Positions 54,396 through 64,000 of a stretch of DNA of 64,000 bases are shown here, piece by piece. Numbering within the stretch: the stretch's first letter is position 1; each line of letters begins with the position of its first letter. The notes under the pieces were generated by a model. It did no database searches. It worked only from the letters and a program-made list of their open reading frames with translations, and was not told the origin of the DNA. The position numbers were made by a program, and so were the translations under genes. The DNA is from an uncultured Roseiflexaceae bacterium (GTDB taxonomy: Bacteria > Chloroflexota > Chloroflexia > Chloroflexales > Roseiflexaceae), in NCBI GenBank assembly GCA_937974195.1, contig CALJIC010000206.1, positions 1-64,000 of the forward strand, in the 5' to 3' direction.

Positions 54396-55441
54396 GATTG
54401 CTCCCTCCAGCGCGCGCGCAGGTCCGCCAGCTTGCGCTGGAATCCGGGCCGCGCCGCGACCTCGCGGTTCACTGTGTGGGCGGGCACCTCGCCGCGCAGC
54501 ACGGCGAGCACGTTGCGGCAGGCGCCCGCGCTGTTCTCGCGCATGAGCTCGTCGGTCCAGGCGATCGCGTGCGGCGCGAGGATGACGTTCTCCAGGCGCG
54601 TCAGCGGGTCGTCGGCCGGGAGTGGCTCCTGCTCGAAGACATCCAGCCCGGCGCCGGCGATCCAGCCCTCCTGCAGCGCGCGGGTGAGCGCGGCCTGGTC
54701 GACGATCGGGCCGCGGGCGGTGTTGATCAGCAGCGCCGTCGGCTTCATCAGGCGCAGCTGCGCCTCGCCGATCAGATGGCGGGTGGCGGGGGTGAGCGGG
54801 CAGTTGATGCACACGAAGTCCGACTCGGCCAGCAGCGTCTCGAGCGGCACCAGCTCGACGCCGAGCTCGGCGGCGCGCTCCGGCGCGAGGTACGGGTCGA
54901 AGGCCAGCACGCGCTGCAGGTCGAAGGGCCGCAGCATGCGCGCGAGCTGCGCGCCGATGTTGCCCAGGCCGATCGAGCCGAGCGTGCGCCCGGCGAGGCC
55001 GGTGCCGGGATAGCGGCTCTTCTCGGCCCAGCGGCCGGCGCGCACCAGCCGGTCCTTCACCAGCAGGTGGCGGGTGAGCGCGAGCAGCAGCGCCATGATC
55101 CCCTCGGCCACCGGGCGGCGCACGGCGTCGGGCGTGATCGCCAGCAGCACGTCGCTGGCGGTGGCGGCCGGCACGTCGACCATGTCGTAGCCGACGCCCC
55201 AGCGGGCGATGATCGCCAGCCGGTCGACGCCGCGGAACGAGGCCGGCGTGTAGCGGCCGAGGAGGGAGATGACTGCGTCGTAGCGCTGGAGCAGCTCGGG
55301 CGGGAACTCGGCGGGCTCCTCGGGCATGAACTCGTAGGCCAGCGCCGGCAGCGGGCCGAAGTGCTCGGCCAGCTGCGGCTCGATCATCCCGCGCAGATCG
55401 GGCGAGACGCCGATGCGAAAGGTGGGTGCCACGTGGCTCAC
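54392..55441 (-). CDS. D-isomer-specific 2-hydroxyacid dehydrogenase
   Basis: A 349-residue NAD-dependent dehydrogenase of the phosphoglycerate/glycerate dehydrogenase family. Rossmann loop GLGNIGAQLARML, then catalytic Arg in LLINTARGPIVDQAAL, Glu in GLDVFEQEPLP and His in ILAPHAIAWT. GTG 55441 overlaps the lactonase stop as GTGA; a second GTG at 55432 is also well placed. The oxidised or reduced 2-hydroxy acid is unknown; context suggests a lactonase-derived acid. Confidence 0.88.
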   Translation of the reverse strand: MSHVAPTFRIGVSPDLRGMIEPQLAEHFGPLPALAYEFMPEEPAEFPPELLQRYDAVISLLGRYTPASFRGVDRLAIIARWGVGYDMVDVPAATASDVLLAITPDAVRRPVAEGIMALLLALTRHLLVKDRLVRAGRWAEKSRYPGTGLAGRTLGSIGLGNIGAQLARMLRPFDLQRVLAFDPYLAPERAAELGVELVPLETLLAESDFVCINCPLTPATRHLIGEAQLRLMKPTALLINTARGPIVDQAALTRALQEGWIAGAGLDVFEQEPLPADDPLTRLENVILAPHAIAWTDELMRENSAGACRNVLAVLRGEVPAHTVNREVAARPGFQRKLADLRARWREQS

Positions 55442-57399
55442 TCCTCTGCCTCTATGCGAACAAGCGCGAACGGCGGCAGCGCGACGGCGAGCTCCCCGTC
55501 CACGGCGAGCGGCTCTCCGGCCTGCGCCCGAAACAGATCCGGCGAGCGCATGGCCTGCTCGGCGCTCGACGCGTCCAGCGTCTGCACGCTGAGCGCGCCG
55601 CGGAGCCCGGACACGAGCACCCGCTGCGGCTCGTCGGCGAAGCTGGCCAGGAGCAGCCGGGTGCGCGCGCCGCGCTGCAGCGCGAGGCCATCGAAGCGCA
55701 GCGGCGCGCTCGACCGGGAGGCGACGACGTGGCCGCCGGCGAACTCGCCGACGTCGGCGAGGACGTGGTAGAGCGGGAACACCGCGCCGGGGATGGAGCG
55801 GAACAGGTCCGGCAGCGGCGAGCCCGCCTCGGTCTCCATCACGCCGCGCCAGCCGGTGGTCTCGTAGTAGGTGACGCTGGCGGCGCCGGCCTCGGCCAGG
55901 TACTTGATGCTGCCCAGCGTCCAGGCGGCGCCGTACAGCGACATCTGGCGCACGTCCACCTGCGGCGGCAGCTGGCCGGGCTCGGGCTCCGGGGCGGCGC
56001 CGGTGGCGTAGGGGTTGTGGCGCGGCATCAGCGTCACCGGGCTGATGGCGACCGGCAGGCCGGTCGTCTGCTGGGCGCTGCGCACGAGGGTGCCCTGGGC
56101 CTGGAGCGTCTCGGTGACCGAGGCCAGGTCGAACGCGTGGACCTGCGGGCTGACCGCGGTGCAGATGCGCTCCAGCAGCGCGGCGGGCGGCGGGTTCCGC
56201 CCGACGAAGATGAAGTCGGCGTTGCTGCCGGCGGCGAAGGGCGCGCCGGGCTGGTAGTCGGCGAGCCGGGCGCGCGCCGCGGCCACGATGCGCTCGATCG
56301 GCGTGCCGCCGAGCAGGCGCTCGTTCGCCGCGTACACCAGCCAGGCCGCGACCGGCGGGCGCAGGCGGTCCAGCAGCCGGCGGAGGGCCTCCAGCTCGCG
56401 CTCCGGCTCGTCGGGGAGCAGCAGGGCCAGCTCGAGGCCAACGCCGAGCGCCCGGGCCTCCTGGGCCGCCTGCGCCAGCGCCGCCTCCACATCCGGCCGC
56501 CGCAGGTCGAGGTCGGCGCGCAGGTGCGCCAGGCGCAGCGCCCGCAGCCGCGCCACCTCGCGCTCGCTCAGCGGCTGGCCGCGGCTCGCCCGCCCCAGGC
56601 CGATGGCCGGGAGCTGGCTGAGCGCCCCAGGCTCCAGGCTGAACGTCGGGGGCTGCGCGCTAGAAGCGGAGTATGGGGCGCTCGGCCCGGAGCGCGCGGC
56701 CTCAAGGGTCAGCGTGAGCGCCTGCTGGATGCGCGTCCCGGCCGGAACCTCGACCGGGAACGGCAGCCGCAGCGGCGTCGAGAACGTCTTGAACGAGGCG
56801 TCGGTCCAGTTGCGCTGGTCCTCCATCTCGAAGGCGTCGCCGTCCAGCTGGACCCGGGCGCGGACGCCGGGCTCGACCTCGTGGCTGAGGGCGCGGATAT
56901 CGGTGAAGGGCCGCACCGGCTGGTCGGGGTCGATCGCCAGCGGCAGGCGCGCGTCCTGGACCGCGCCGTCCACGTGCTCGACGCGCATCTCCGCGCCGGC
57001 GCACTCGGCGGGGTGCAGCACACAGATCCCGATCCGGTTGCGCATGAACGTCGAGCGGGCCGTGCCGTCCATCTCGAACCGGATTGTGCCGTCCGGCTCA
57101 CCGGTGATCGTCGCCGTCCAGCGAAAGTCGATCTCGTCCTGGCGGTTGTCGACGGTGTAGGTGATGCGGAACGCGTCCGGCTGGATTTCGAGCTGCTCGC
57201 CGGAGCGGACGCCGGGCACCGTGCCCCAGTTGCGGTCGCGCACGGCCACGTAGACGCGCCGGAGGATCTCGCGCGCGCCGAGCCGGACGTAGCGCAGGTC
57301 GCCGGCCTCATAGACCAGCGTGAGCGGGCCGGCCCGCAACGGCACCTGCGCGGGCAGCGGCTGGTCCACGCCGTACCACAGCACGCGAGTGGGGAGCAT
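55438..57399 (-). CDS. D-apionate lactonase-like protein (TIM barrel with flanking domains)
   Basis: A 653-residue soluble protein. An N-terminal beta-rich domain (about 1-255) includes LRAGPLTLVYEAGDLRYVRL and REILRRVYVAVRDRNWGT. The middle is a TIM-barrel-like domain (about 255-545), and the C-terminus is a small beta domain (LALQRGARTRLLLASFADEP). Beta-N, barrel-M, beta-C with the RVYVAVRDRNWGTVP signature matches my memory of the D-apionate lactonase (ApnL) family; I cannot confirm it by search. It would open a sugar-acid lactone. GAGG precedes the ATG at 57399. The 4-bp overlap with the dehydrogenase supports one pathway. Confidence 0.7.
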   Translation of the reverse strand: MLPTRVLWYGVDQPLPAQVPLRAGPLTLVYEAGDLRYVRLGAREILRRVYVAVRDRNWGTVPGVRSGEQLEIQPDAFRITYTVDNRQDEIDFRWTATITGEPDGTIRFEMDGTARSTFMRNRIGICVLHPAECAGAEMRVEHVDGAVQDARLPLAIDPDQPVRPFTDIRALSHEVEPGVRARVQLDGDAFEMEDQRNWTDASFKTFSTPLRLPFPVEVPAGTRIQQALTLTLEAARSGPSAPYSASSAQPPTFSLEPGALSQLPAIGLGRASRGQPLSEREVARLRALRLAHLRADLDLRRPDVEAALAQAAQEARALGVGLELALLLPDEPERELEALRRLLDRLRPPVAAWLVYAANERLLGGTPIERIVAAARARLADYQPGAPFAAGSNADFIFVGRNPPPAALLERICTAVSPQVHAFDLASVTETLQAQGTLVRSAQQTTGLPVAISPVTLMPRHNPYATGAAPEPEPGQLPPQVDVRQMSLYGAAWTLGSIKYLAEAGAASVTYYETTGWRGVMETEAGSPLPDLFRSIPGAVFPLYHVLADVGEFAGGHVVASRSSAPLRFDGLALQRGARTRLLLASFADEPQRVLVSGLRGALSVQTLDASSAEQAMRSPDLFRAQAGEPLAVDGELAVALPPFALVRIEAEE

Positions 57400-57412
57400 G
57401 TCGAGCCTCCTG

Positions 57413-57556
57413 CTGATCCACGGAGAATACGAAGGGCACGGAGCTACGGGGGACACGGAGAGCACGGAGCCACGGAGGACACGGGGAGCACGGATTACCA
57501 GCTGACTGAGCAGCGATGACCTTCCCTCCGTGTGCTCCGTGCCCTCCGTGGATCAG
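57413..57556. repeat. 144-bp element with 13-bp terminal inverted repeats
   Basis: CTGATCCACGGAG (57413-57425) and CTCCGTGGATCAG (57544-57556) are perfect inverted termini. The interior has CACGGAGGACACGGGG-type units and CCGTGTGCTCCGTGCCC. It lies between the short-chain dehydrogenase and lactonase genes. The right terminus contains the TGA stop codon of the dehydrogenase. Its left terminus is shared with the element at 37939. Confidence 0.75.
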
Positions 57557-58314
57557 ATAGCCGTCAGGCCGCCGTCCACCATGTAGAAGCCGCCGGTGCA
57601 GAAGATGGCCTCGTCGGAGGCCAGGAACACCGCGAGCGACGCGACCTCCTCCGGGCGGCCGAGGCGGCCGAAGAGCGTGAGCCGGTTGAGCTCCTCGCGC
57701 TGCTGCGGGTCGGCCAGCATCTCGGCGATCAGCGGCGTGTCGGTGGGGCCCGGGACGATGGCGTTGACGCGGATGCCGTCGCGCGCGTAGTCCGCGGCCA
57801 TCACGCGCGTGAGCGCGAAGACCGCGCCCTTGCTGGAGCTGTAGGCGGTGTAGCCGGGCGCGCAGCCGACCATGCCGGTGGGCGAGGCGATGTTGACGAT
57901 CGCGCCGCCGCCGCGCGACAGCATGGCCGGGATCGCGTACTTGGCGCAGAGCCAGGGGCCGCGGATGTTGACGGCGTAGGTGCGGTCCCAGACCTCCTCG
58001 GACAGCTCGTGGGCGCGGGCGTCCTGGCCGTGGAGCTGCACCGCCGCGTTGTTCACCAGGATGTCCAGGCCGCCGTAGCGCTCCACCGCCGCCGCCACCA
58101 GCGCCTCGACGTCGGCGCTGCGCGTGACATCCGTCCGCACGAAGGTCGCGGTGCCGCCGGCGGCCTCGATCGCCGCGGCCGCTGCGGCGCCGCGCTCGGC
58201 GTCGATCTCGGCGAGCACCACGCGGGCGCCCTCGCGGGCGAAGCGCTCGGCCATCGCGCGGCCCATGCCGGCACCCGCGCCTGTGATGATAGCGACCTTG
58301 TTCTGGAGACGCAT
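57553..58314 (-). CDS. Short-chain dehydrogenase/reductase
   Basis: A 253-residue classical SDR. TGAGAGMG nucleotide motif (residues 11-18), NNAA, catalytic Ser in VNIASPTGMVGCAPG and Y-x-x-x-K in AYSSSKGAVF, ending FYMVDGGLTAI. It resembles sugar or polyol dehydrogenases of catabolic operons. GGAAGG precedes the ATG. It is followed, across a small inverted-repeat element, by the lactonase gene, an order compatible with sugar oxidation to lactone and then hydrolysis. Confidence 0.88.
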   Translation of the reverse strand: MRLQNKVAIITGAGAGMGRAMAERFAREGARVVLAEIDAERGAAAAAAIEAAGGTATFVRTDVTRSADVEALVAAAVERYGGLDILVNNAAVQLHGQDARAHELSEEVWDRTYAVNIRGPWLCAKYAIPAMLSRGGGAIVNIASPTGMVGCAPGYTAYSSSKGAVFALTRVMAADYARDGIRVNAIVPGPTDTPLIAEMLADPQQREELNRLTLFGRLGRPEEVASLAVFLASDEAIFCTGGFYMVDGGLTAI

Positions 58315-58484
58315 GGCGCAGCCTTCCTCCTGATGATGGTGGCGTCTGAGGAGAGCTCGCGGCCCTCCTCGCCTCCCGGCTGAGCGGGGCGCGGGGGGCG
58401 CACCAGGGCGACTACATGGCTCGTGCTGCTGAGGGCGGATGCCTTCGGATGCGTGGTGATTGTATGCCCGGTGCGCCCGCGCTG

Positions 58485-59381
58485 TCAATCGCGGGCGGCG
58501 CCCAGCCTCTCCAGCTCCTCGAGCAGCGCCTGGGCCGGCGGCGAGAGCTGGCGGCCCCTGGCCCACGCCACGCTGTAGGTGCGCTCCGTGTTCGCGCCGC
58601 TCAGAGGGAGCGCCCGCAGCGTCCCGGAGGCCACCTCGCGCTCGACGGCGATCGCCTGCACCAGCGCCACGCCGATCCCGGCCTCGACGCTGCGCTTGAT
58701 CGCCTCGGTCTCGCCCAGCAGGATCACCTCGTCGTCCGCGAGCGCCTCTGTGCCGAGCAGCCGCTCGACGGTGGCGTGGAGCGCCGAGCCGGGCTCGCGG
58801 GTGAGCAGCGTGCGCCCGCGCAGCTCGTCCAGCCCCACCTCGGTCCGGTCCGCCCACGGGTCGCCCGGCGCGACGATCACCACCAGCCGGTCGCGCATGA
58901 ACGGCGCCGTGCTCACGCCCTCGCGCTCGGCGGGCGAGCCGACCAGCGCCAGCTCCACCGCGCCCTCCGCGACCATATCCAGCAGCTCGGCGGTGTTGCC
59001 GACGCTGATCCGCGACCGGAAGTGCCCGAAGCGCTCGCGGTAGCCGCGCAGCAGCCCCGGCAGCAGGTAGGTCGCGAGCGTGTGGCCGACGCCCAGCCGC
59101 AGCGTGCTGCTTGCCACCCCTGCGGCGGCGCGCGCGGTCTGGAGCGCCTCGTCGGCCAGCGCCAGCAGCCGTTCGGCGAAGGGGAGCAGCGCCTCGCCGG
59201 CCGGGGTGAGCCGCTGGCGGCGCGTCTGCCGGTCGATCAGCGGCGCGCCGACCTGGGCCTCGAGCGCGGCGAGCTGCTGCGAGACGGTCGGCTGGGTCAT
59301 GTGCAGCAGCTCGGCGGCGCGGGTGAAGTTGCCGGTGCGCGCGACGACGGCGAAGATCCGGAGCTTGTGCAGATCAACCAT
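58485..59381 (-). CDS. LysR-family transcription regulator
   Basis: A 298-residue LysR protein. Winged helix at residues 1-65: KLRIFAVVARTGNFTRAAELL, TQPTVSQQLAALEAQVG. Effector domain at 90-290 (STLRLGVGHTLATYLLPGLL), similar to CysL/CbbR members. It lies 170 bp upstream of the SDR on the same strand and is the natural candidate regulator of that cluster. GAGGA precedes the ATG. Confidence 0.92.
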   Translation of the reverse strand: MVDLHKLRIFAVVARTGNFTRAAELLHMTQPTVSQQLAALEAQVGAPLIDRQTRRQRLTPAGEALLPFAERLLALADEALQTARAAAGVASSTLRLGVGHTLATYLLPGLLRGYRERFGHFRSRISVGNTAELLDMVAEGAVELALVGSPAEREGVSTAPFMRDRLVVIVAPGDPWADRTEVGLDELRGRTLLTREPGSALHATVERLLGTEALADDEVILLGETEAIKRSVEAGIGVALVQAIAVEREVASGTLRALPLSGANTERTYSVAWARGRQLSPPAQALLEELERLGAARD

Positions 59382-59448
59382 ATGTTCCTCACTGCGCGGT
59401 ACGCCACTTGCATCAGCCTGAGTCGTGGCTTTGGAGAGAGAGCGCGCT

Positions 59449-60120
59449 ATGTCAGTGAAGCCAGGATTTGCTCGTATCGTTTGGCTTGTTGTCCAGCTCA
59501 GCCTCGTCGCTCAGCTGTTGCCGGTTGCGGCCACGGCCGTGCCTGCGGAGCAGACGCCCGGGGCGCCGCAGCTCTGGCTTCCGACGCCGCCCGGCCAGCC
59601 CTGGCGGGTGATCCAGGGCTACGGCTGCGGCACGCACGACGACTGGGATCGCTTCTCGCTCGACCTGGCGGCAGCGCAGGGCCGGAGCGCGGGCGCGCCG
59701 GTCTACGCCGCGGCCAGGGGCAGGGTGCAGGCCTGGGTCCAGCCCAGCGGCACCCTGATCCTCGATCACGGCAACGGCTTCTACACCATGTACACCCACC
59801 TCTCGCACGCTGCCGTGGTCAGCTCGGGGCAGATCGTGGAGCGCGGCGAGCCGATCGGCCTGGTCGGTGAGCGCGGTACGCCCGGCGCGCCGCATCTGCA
59901 CTTCACTGCCTACTACGCCCCCGGGCGCTGGGGCGGCGGGCCGCGCCAGAGCTTCCCGCTGCGCTTCGCCGACGGCTATCACCTGTCGGCTATCGGCGGC
60001 TGCGATCAGCACAGCGGCCGCGTGCTCGTGGCGGAGCAGCGCCGCGTGGCCGCCCCGACCTTCAGGCACTACCTGCCGCTCGTCCAGCACGAGCAGGCTG
60101 GTCGCCCGTTCAATAGATGA
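59449..60120 (+). CDS. Secreted M23 (LytM-like) peptidase homologue, probably degenerate
   Basis: A 223-residue protein with a signal peptide (about residues 1-31, hydrophobic core IVWLVVQLSLVAQLLPVAA, cut near ATA-VPA). The LytM fold is clear: GAPVYAAARGRVQAW, LILDHGNGFYTMYTHLSH, GQIVERGEPIGLVGERG and HLHF. The first zinc ligand motif HxGxD reads RFSLD here, so the first His is lost and catalysis is doubtful. Such proteins often act as activators of cell-wall amidases. The ATG at 59449 follows GGAGAGAG; its stop lies in a perfect palindrome upstream of acnA. Confidence 0.82.
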   Translation: MSVKPGFARIVWLVVQLSLVAQLLPVAATAVPAEQTPGAPQLWLPTPPGQPWRVIQGYGCGTHDDWDRFSLDLAAAQGRSAGAPVYAAARGRVQAWVQPSGTLILDHGNGFYTMYTHLSHAAVVSSGQIVERGEPIGLVGERGTPGAPHLHFTAYYAPGRWGGGPRQSFPLRFADGYHLSAIGGCDQHSGRVLVAEQRRVAAPTFRHYLPLVQHEQAGRPFNR

Positions 60121-60131
60121 TATCTATTGAA
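60109..60131. promoter_or_regulatory. Perfect palindrome upstream of acnA
   Basis: TTCAATAGAT (60109-60118) and ATCTATTGAA (60122-60131) are perfect 10-base arms with a 3-base spacer, covering the stop of the M23 gene. A further CAATAG half-site is at about 60155-60160, inside the acnA promoter. It may be an operator or a weak terminator. It is unusually AT-rich for this genome. Confidence 0.6.
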
Positions 60132-60149
60132 TGTATTATAACTATCATT

Positions 60150-60178
60150 TTGAACAATAGGTCGTCTTCTGGTATACT
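60150..60178 (+). promoter_or_regulatory. acnA promoter
   Basis: TTGAAC (60150-60155) and TATACT (60173-60178), 17 bases apart. Transcription should begin about 23 bases before the ATG. Close to the sigma70 consensus. Confidence 0.8.
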
Positions 60179-60207
60179 TTGGGCATCCAGAAAGAGAGGT
60201 GAAGAGT

Positions 60208-63021
<2,814 letters not shown>

Positions 63022-63042
63022 GCGCGGGAAAGCTTCGGCTGC

Positions 63043-63081
63043 AAGGGCTTGGGGAGGCATCGCTTCCCCAAGCCCTTTTTT
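63043..63081 (+). terminator. acnA terminator
   Basis: GGGCTTGGGGA (63045-63055) pairs perfectly with TCCCCAAGCCC (63065-63075), followed by six T (63076-63081). A strong intrinsic terminator 22 bases past the stop. The hairpin also resembles module 3 of the modular repeat; degenerate modules 2 and 1 follow to about 63150. Confidence 0.9.
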
Positions 63082-63177
63082 GCGCCGCGGCGCTGCGGAG
63101 GGAAAGCAGGGCGTGGCGGCCTCGCCTTCCAGACCTTCTCGGAAGAAAGGCGGCGCGACCGCGCAGGCCATTGTGGG

Positions 63178-63999
63178 TTACGAGATGGGCGCCAGCCCGC
63201 CGACCATCCAGCGCGTGTGGTCGCTGCCGCTGCGCCAGAGGTGCCGGAGCGTCTCGCGCTTCGCGGCGGCCCTGAGGAGCCTCAGGAGCGGCGCCGGGCG
63301 CAGGCTCCACTCGCGGGCGGCCCGCCGCACCCAGTACTCGAGGTCGGACGCGCTGAGGTGCGGGTAGCTCAGGGCCGCGCTCCGGCACATGTCGAAGTCC
63401 TCCCAGCGCTCCATGCGGATCCAGCCGTTCTCGACCGCCTCGTAGTAGAGCGGCGTCCCGGGGTAGGGCGTGGCGATGTGGAACAGCGCGATATCCAGCG
63501 GCAGGCGCTTGGACAGGTCGATCGTCTGCCGGATCGTCTCCACCGTCTCGCCCGGCAGCCCGATCATGAAGTAGCCCCAGTTCTTGATGCCGACGCGCCG
63601 GCTGGCGGCGAGCATCTCCTGCATGAGCGCGACCGTCGTGCCCTTGCGGGCGCGGCGTAGTACCTCCTCGCTGCCGCTCTCCAGCCCCCACCCGATCAGG
63701 AAGCAGCCGGCGCGCCTCATCAGCAGCAGCAGCTCCTCGTCCACGAAGTCGACCCGGCTGTTGCACGACCAGCGCAGATCGAGCCCTTCGCTGAGGATCA
63801 TGCGGCACAGGTCGTACACGAACGCGCGGTTGACCGTGAACAGGTCGGCCTCGAAGTGGATGTGGTGCACGCCGATCTGCTTGAGCAGGTGCAGCTCGCG
63901 CAGCACGTGCTCCGCGCTGCGGTGCCGCACCGTGGACTGGTAGGTCACGTGCTTGATGCAGTAGCGGCAGCCGCCCGGGCAGCCCCGGCTGGTCAGCAC
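63178..63999 (-). CDS. Radical SAM protein (B12-binding type), 5' end beyond the window
   Basis: The last 273 residues of a radical SAM enzyme. The cluster motif CPGGCRYC (CxxxCxxC) lies close to the window edge, so the N-terminal part, often a cobalamin-binding domain in this group, is missing from view. Other features: HIHFEADLFTVNRAFVYDLC, GWGLESGSEEVLRRARKGTT and YFMIGLPGETVETIRQTIDL, all typical of the B12-binding radical SAM superfamily (BchE/HpnP/HpnR-like). The exact product is unknown. Convergent with acnA. Confidence 0.85.
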   Translation of the reverse strand: MLTSRGCPGGCRYCIKHVTYQSTVRHRSAEHVLRELHLLKQIGVHHIHFEADLFTVNRAFVYDLCRMILSEGLDLRWSCNSRVDFVDEELLLLMRRAGCFLIGWGLESGSEEVLRRARKGTTVALMQEMLAASRRVGIKNWGYFMIGLPGETVETIRQTIDLSKRLPLDIALFHIATPYPGTPLYYEAVENGWIRMERWEDFDMCRSAALSYPHLSASDLEYWVRRAAREWSLRPAPLLRLLRAAAKRETLRHLWRSGSDHTRWMVGGLAPIS

Positions 64000-64000
64000 G

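Noticed and set aside
57413..57556. CRISPR-like appearance of repeated CACGGAG units
   Set aside because: Units are 8-12 bp, irregular and without spacers; no cas genes are near. Better explained by an inverted-repeat element.

Overview
The window is 64 kb of very GC-rich bacterial chromosome, densely coded and biased to C/G at third codon positions. The gene mix suggests a Chloroflexota bacterium, probably class Chloroflexia: a chemosensory cluster with no flagellar genes, a menaquinone-type FadF-like Fe-S oxidoreductase, sigma70 promoters with clear TATAAT boxes, and SAM-I riboswitch control of metH. That placement is an inference from gene content, not from a marker phylogeny. No rRNA, tRNA, CRISPR array, transposase or prophage gene was seen.

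Layout. 0.4-10.6 kb is redox and carbon metabolism: a zinc alcohol dehydrogenase translationally coupled to a membrane Fe-S oxidoreductase, a GNAT, a CcrM-like adenine methyltransferase, a lactate-utilisation operon (lutA-lutB-unknown-lutC) and a divergent purD-like gene. 10.9-25.3 kb is one co-directional signalling block of thirteen genes: two CheW-like proteins, a membrane chemoreceptor, a CheA-REC hybrid, CheY, CheB, CheR-TPR, a PP2C (RsbU-like) phosphatase, a TPR protein, an RsbW-like kinase, a STAS antagonist, a single-domain response regulator and a REC-GAF-HD-GYP protein. It joins an alternative chemosensory pathway to an anti-sigma partner-switching module. 25.6-29.1 kb carries gyrA and a phosphoesterase, both on the minus strand. 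29.2-33.5 kb has a Crp/Fnr regulator, a DUF3307 membrane protein, and a minus-strand operon of ABC-2 exporter plus DUF2156 protein. 33.8-37.9 kb holds the primary sigma factor, divergent from a fructose-6-phosphate aldolase/transaldolase and transketolase pair. 38-48.3 kb holds TetR plus a small membrane protein, a GNAT, a FabG-like reductase, SAM-I riboswitch-metH, a NarL-type regulator, a Dam-like methylase, an O-methyltransferase and asnS.

48.5-59.4 kb holds a hybrid histidine kinase, small unknowns, and a minus-strand catabolic-looking cluster: LysR, short-chain dehydrogenase, D-apionate-lactonase-like protein, 2-hydroxyacid dehydrogenase, HpcH/HpaI aldolase, VOC protein and DUF4037 protein, several joined by 4-bp GTGA overlaps. 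59.4-64 kb has an M23-like protein, aconitase A and a radical SAM protein cut by the window edge.

Three families of non-coding repeats sit in the gaps. One is a long element at 1-360 and about 25320-25525. The second is a modular three-hairpin element with about six copies. The third has CTGATCCACGGAG termini and touches gene stop codons. The most noteworthy items are the chemosensory/partner-switch supercluster, the lactonase-dehydrogenase-aldolase cluster, two solitary adenine methyltransferases (CcrM-like and Dam-like), the extra gene inside the lut operon and the modular hairpin repeats.
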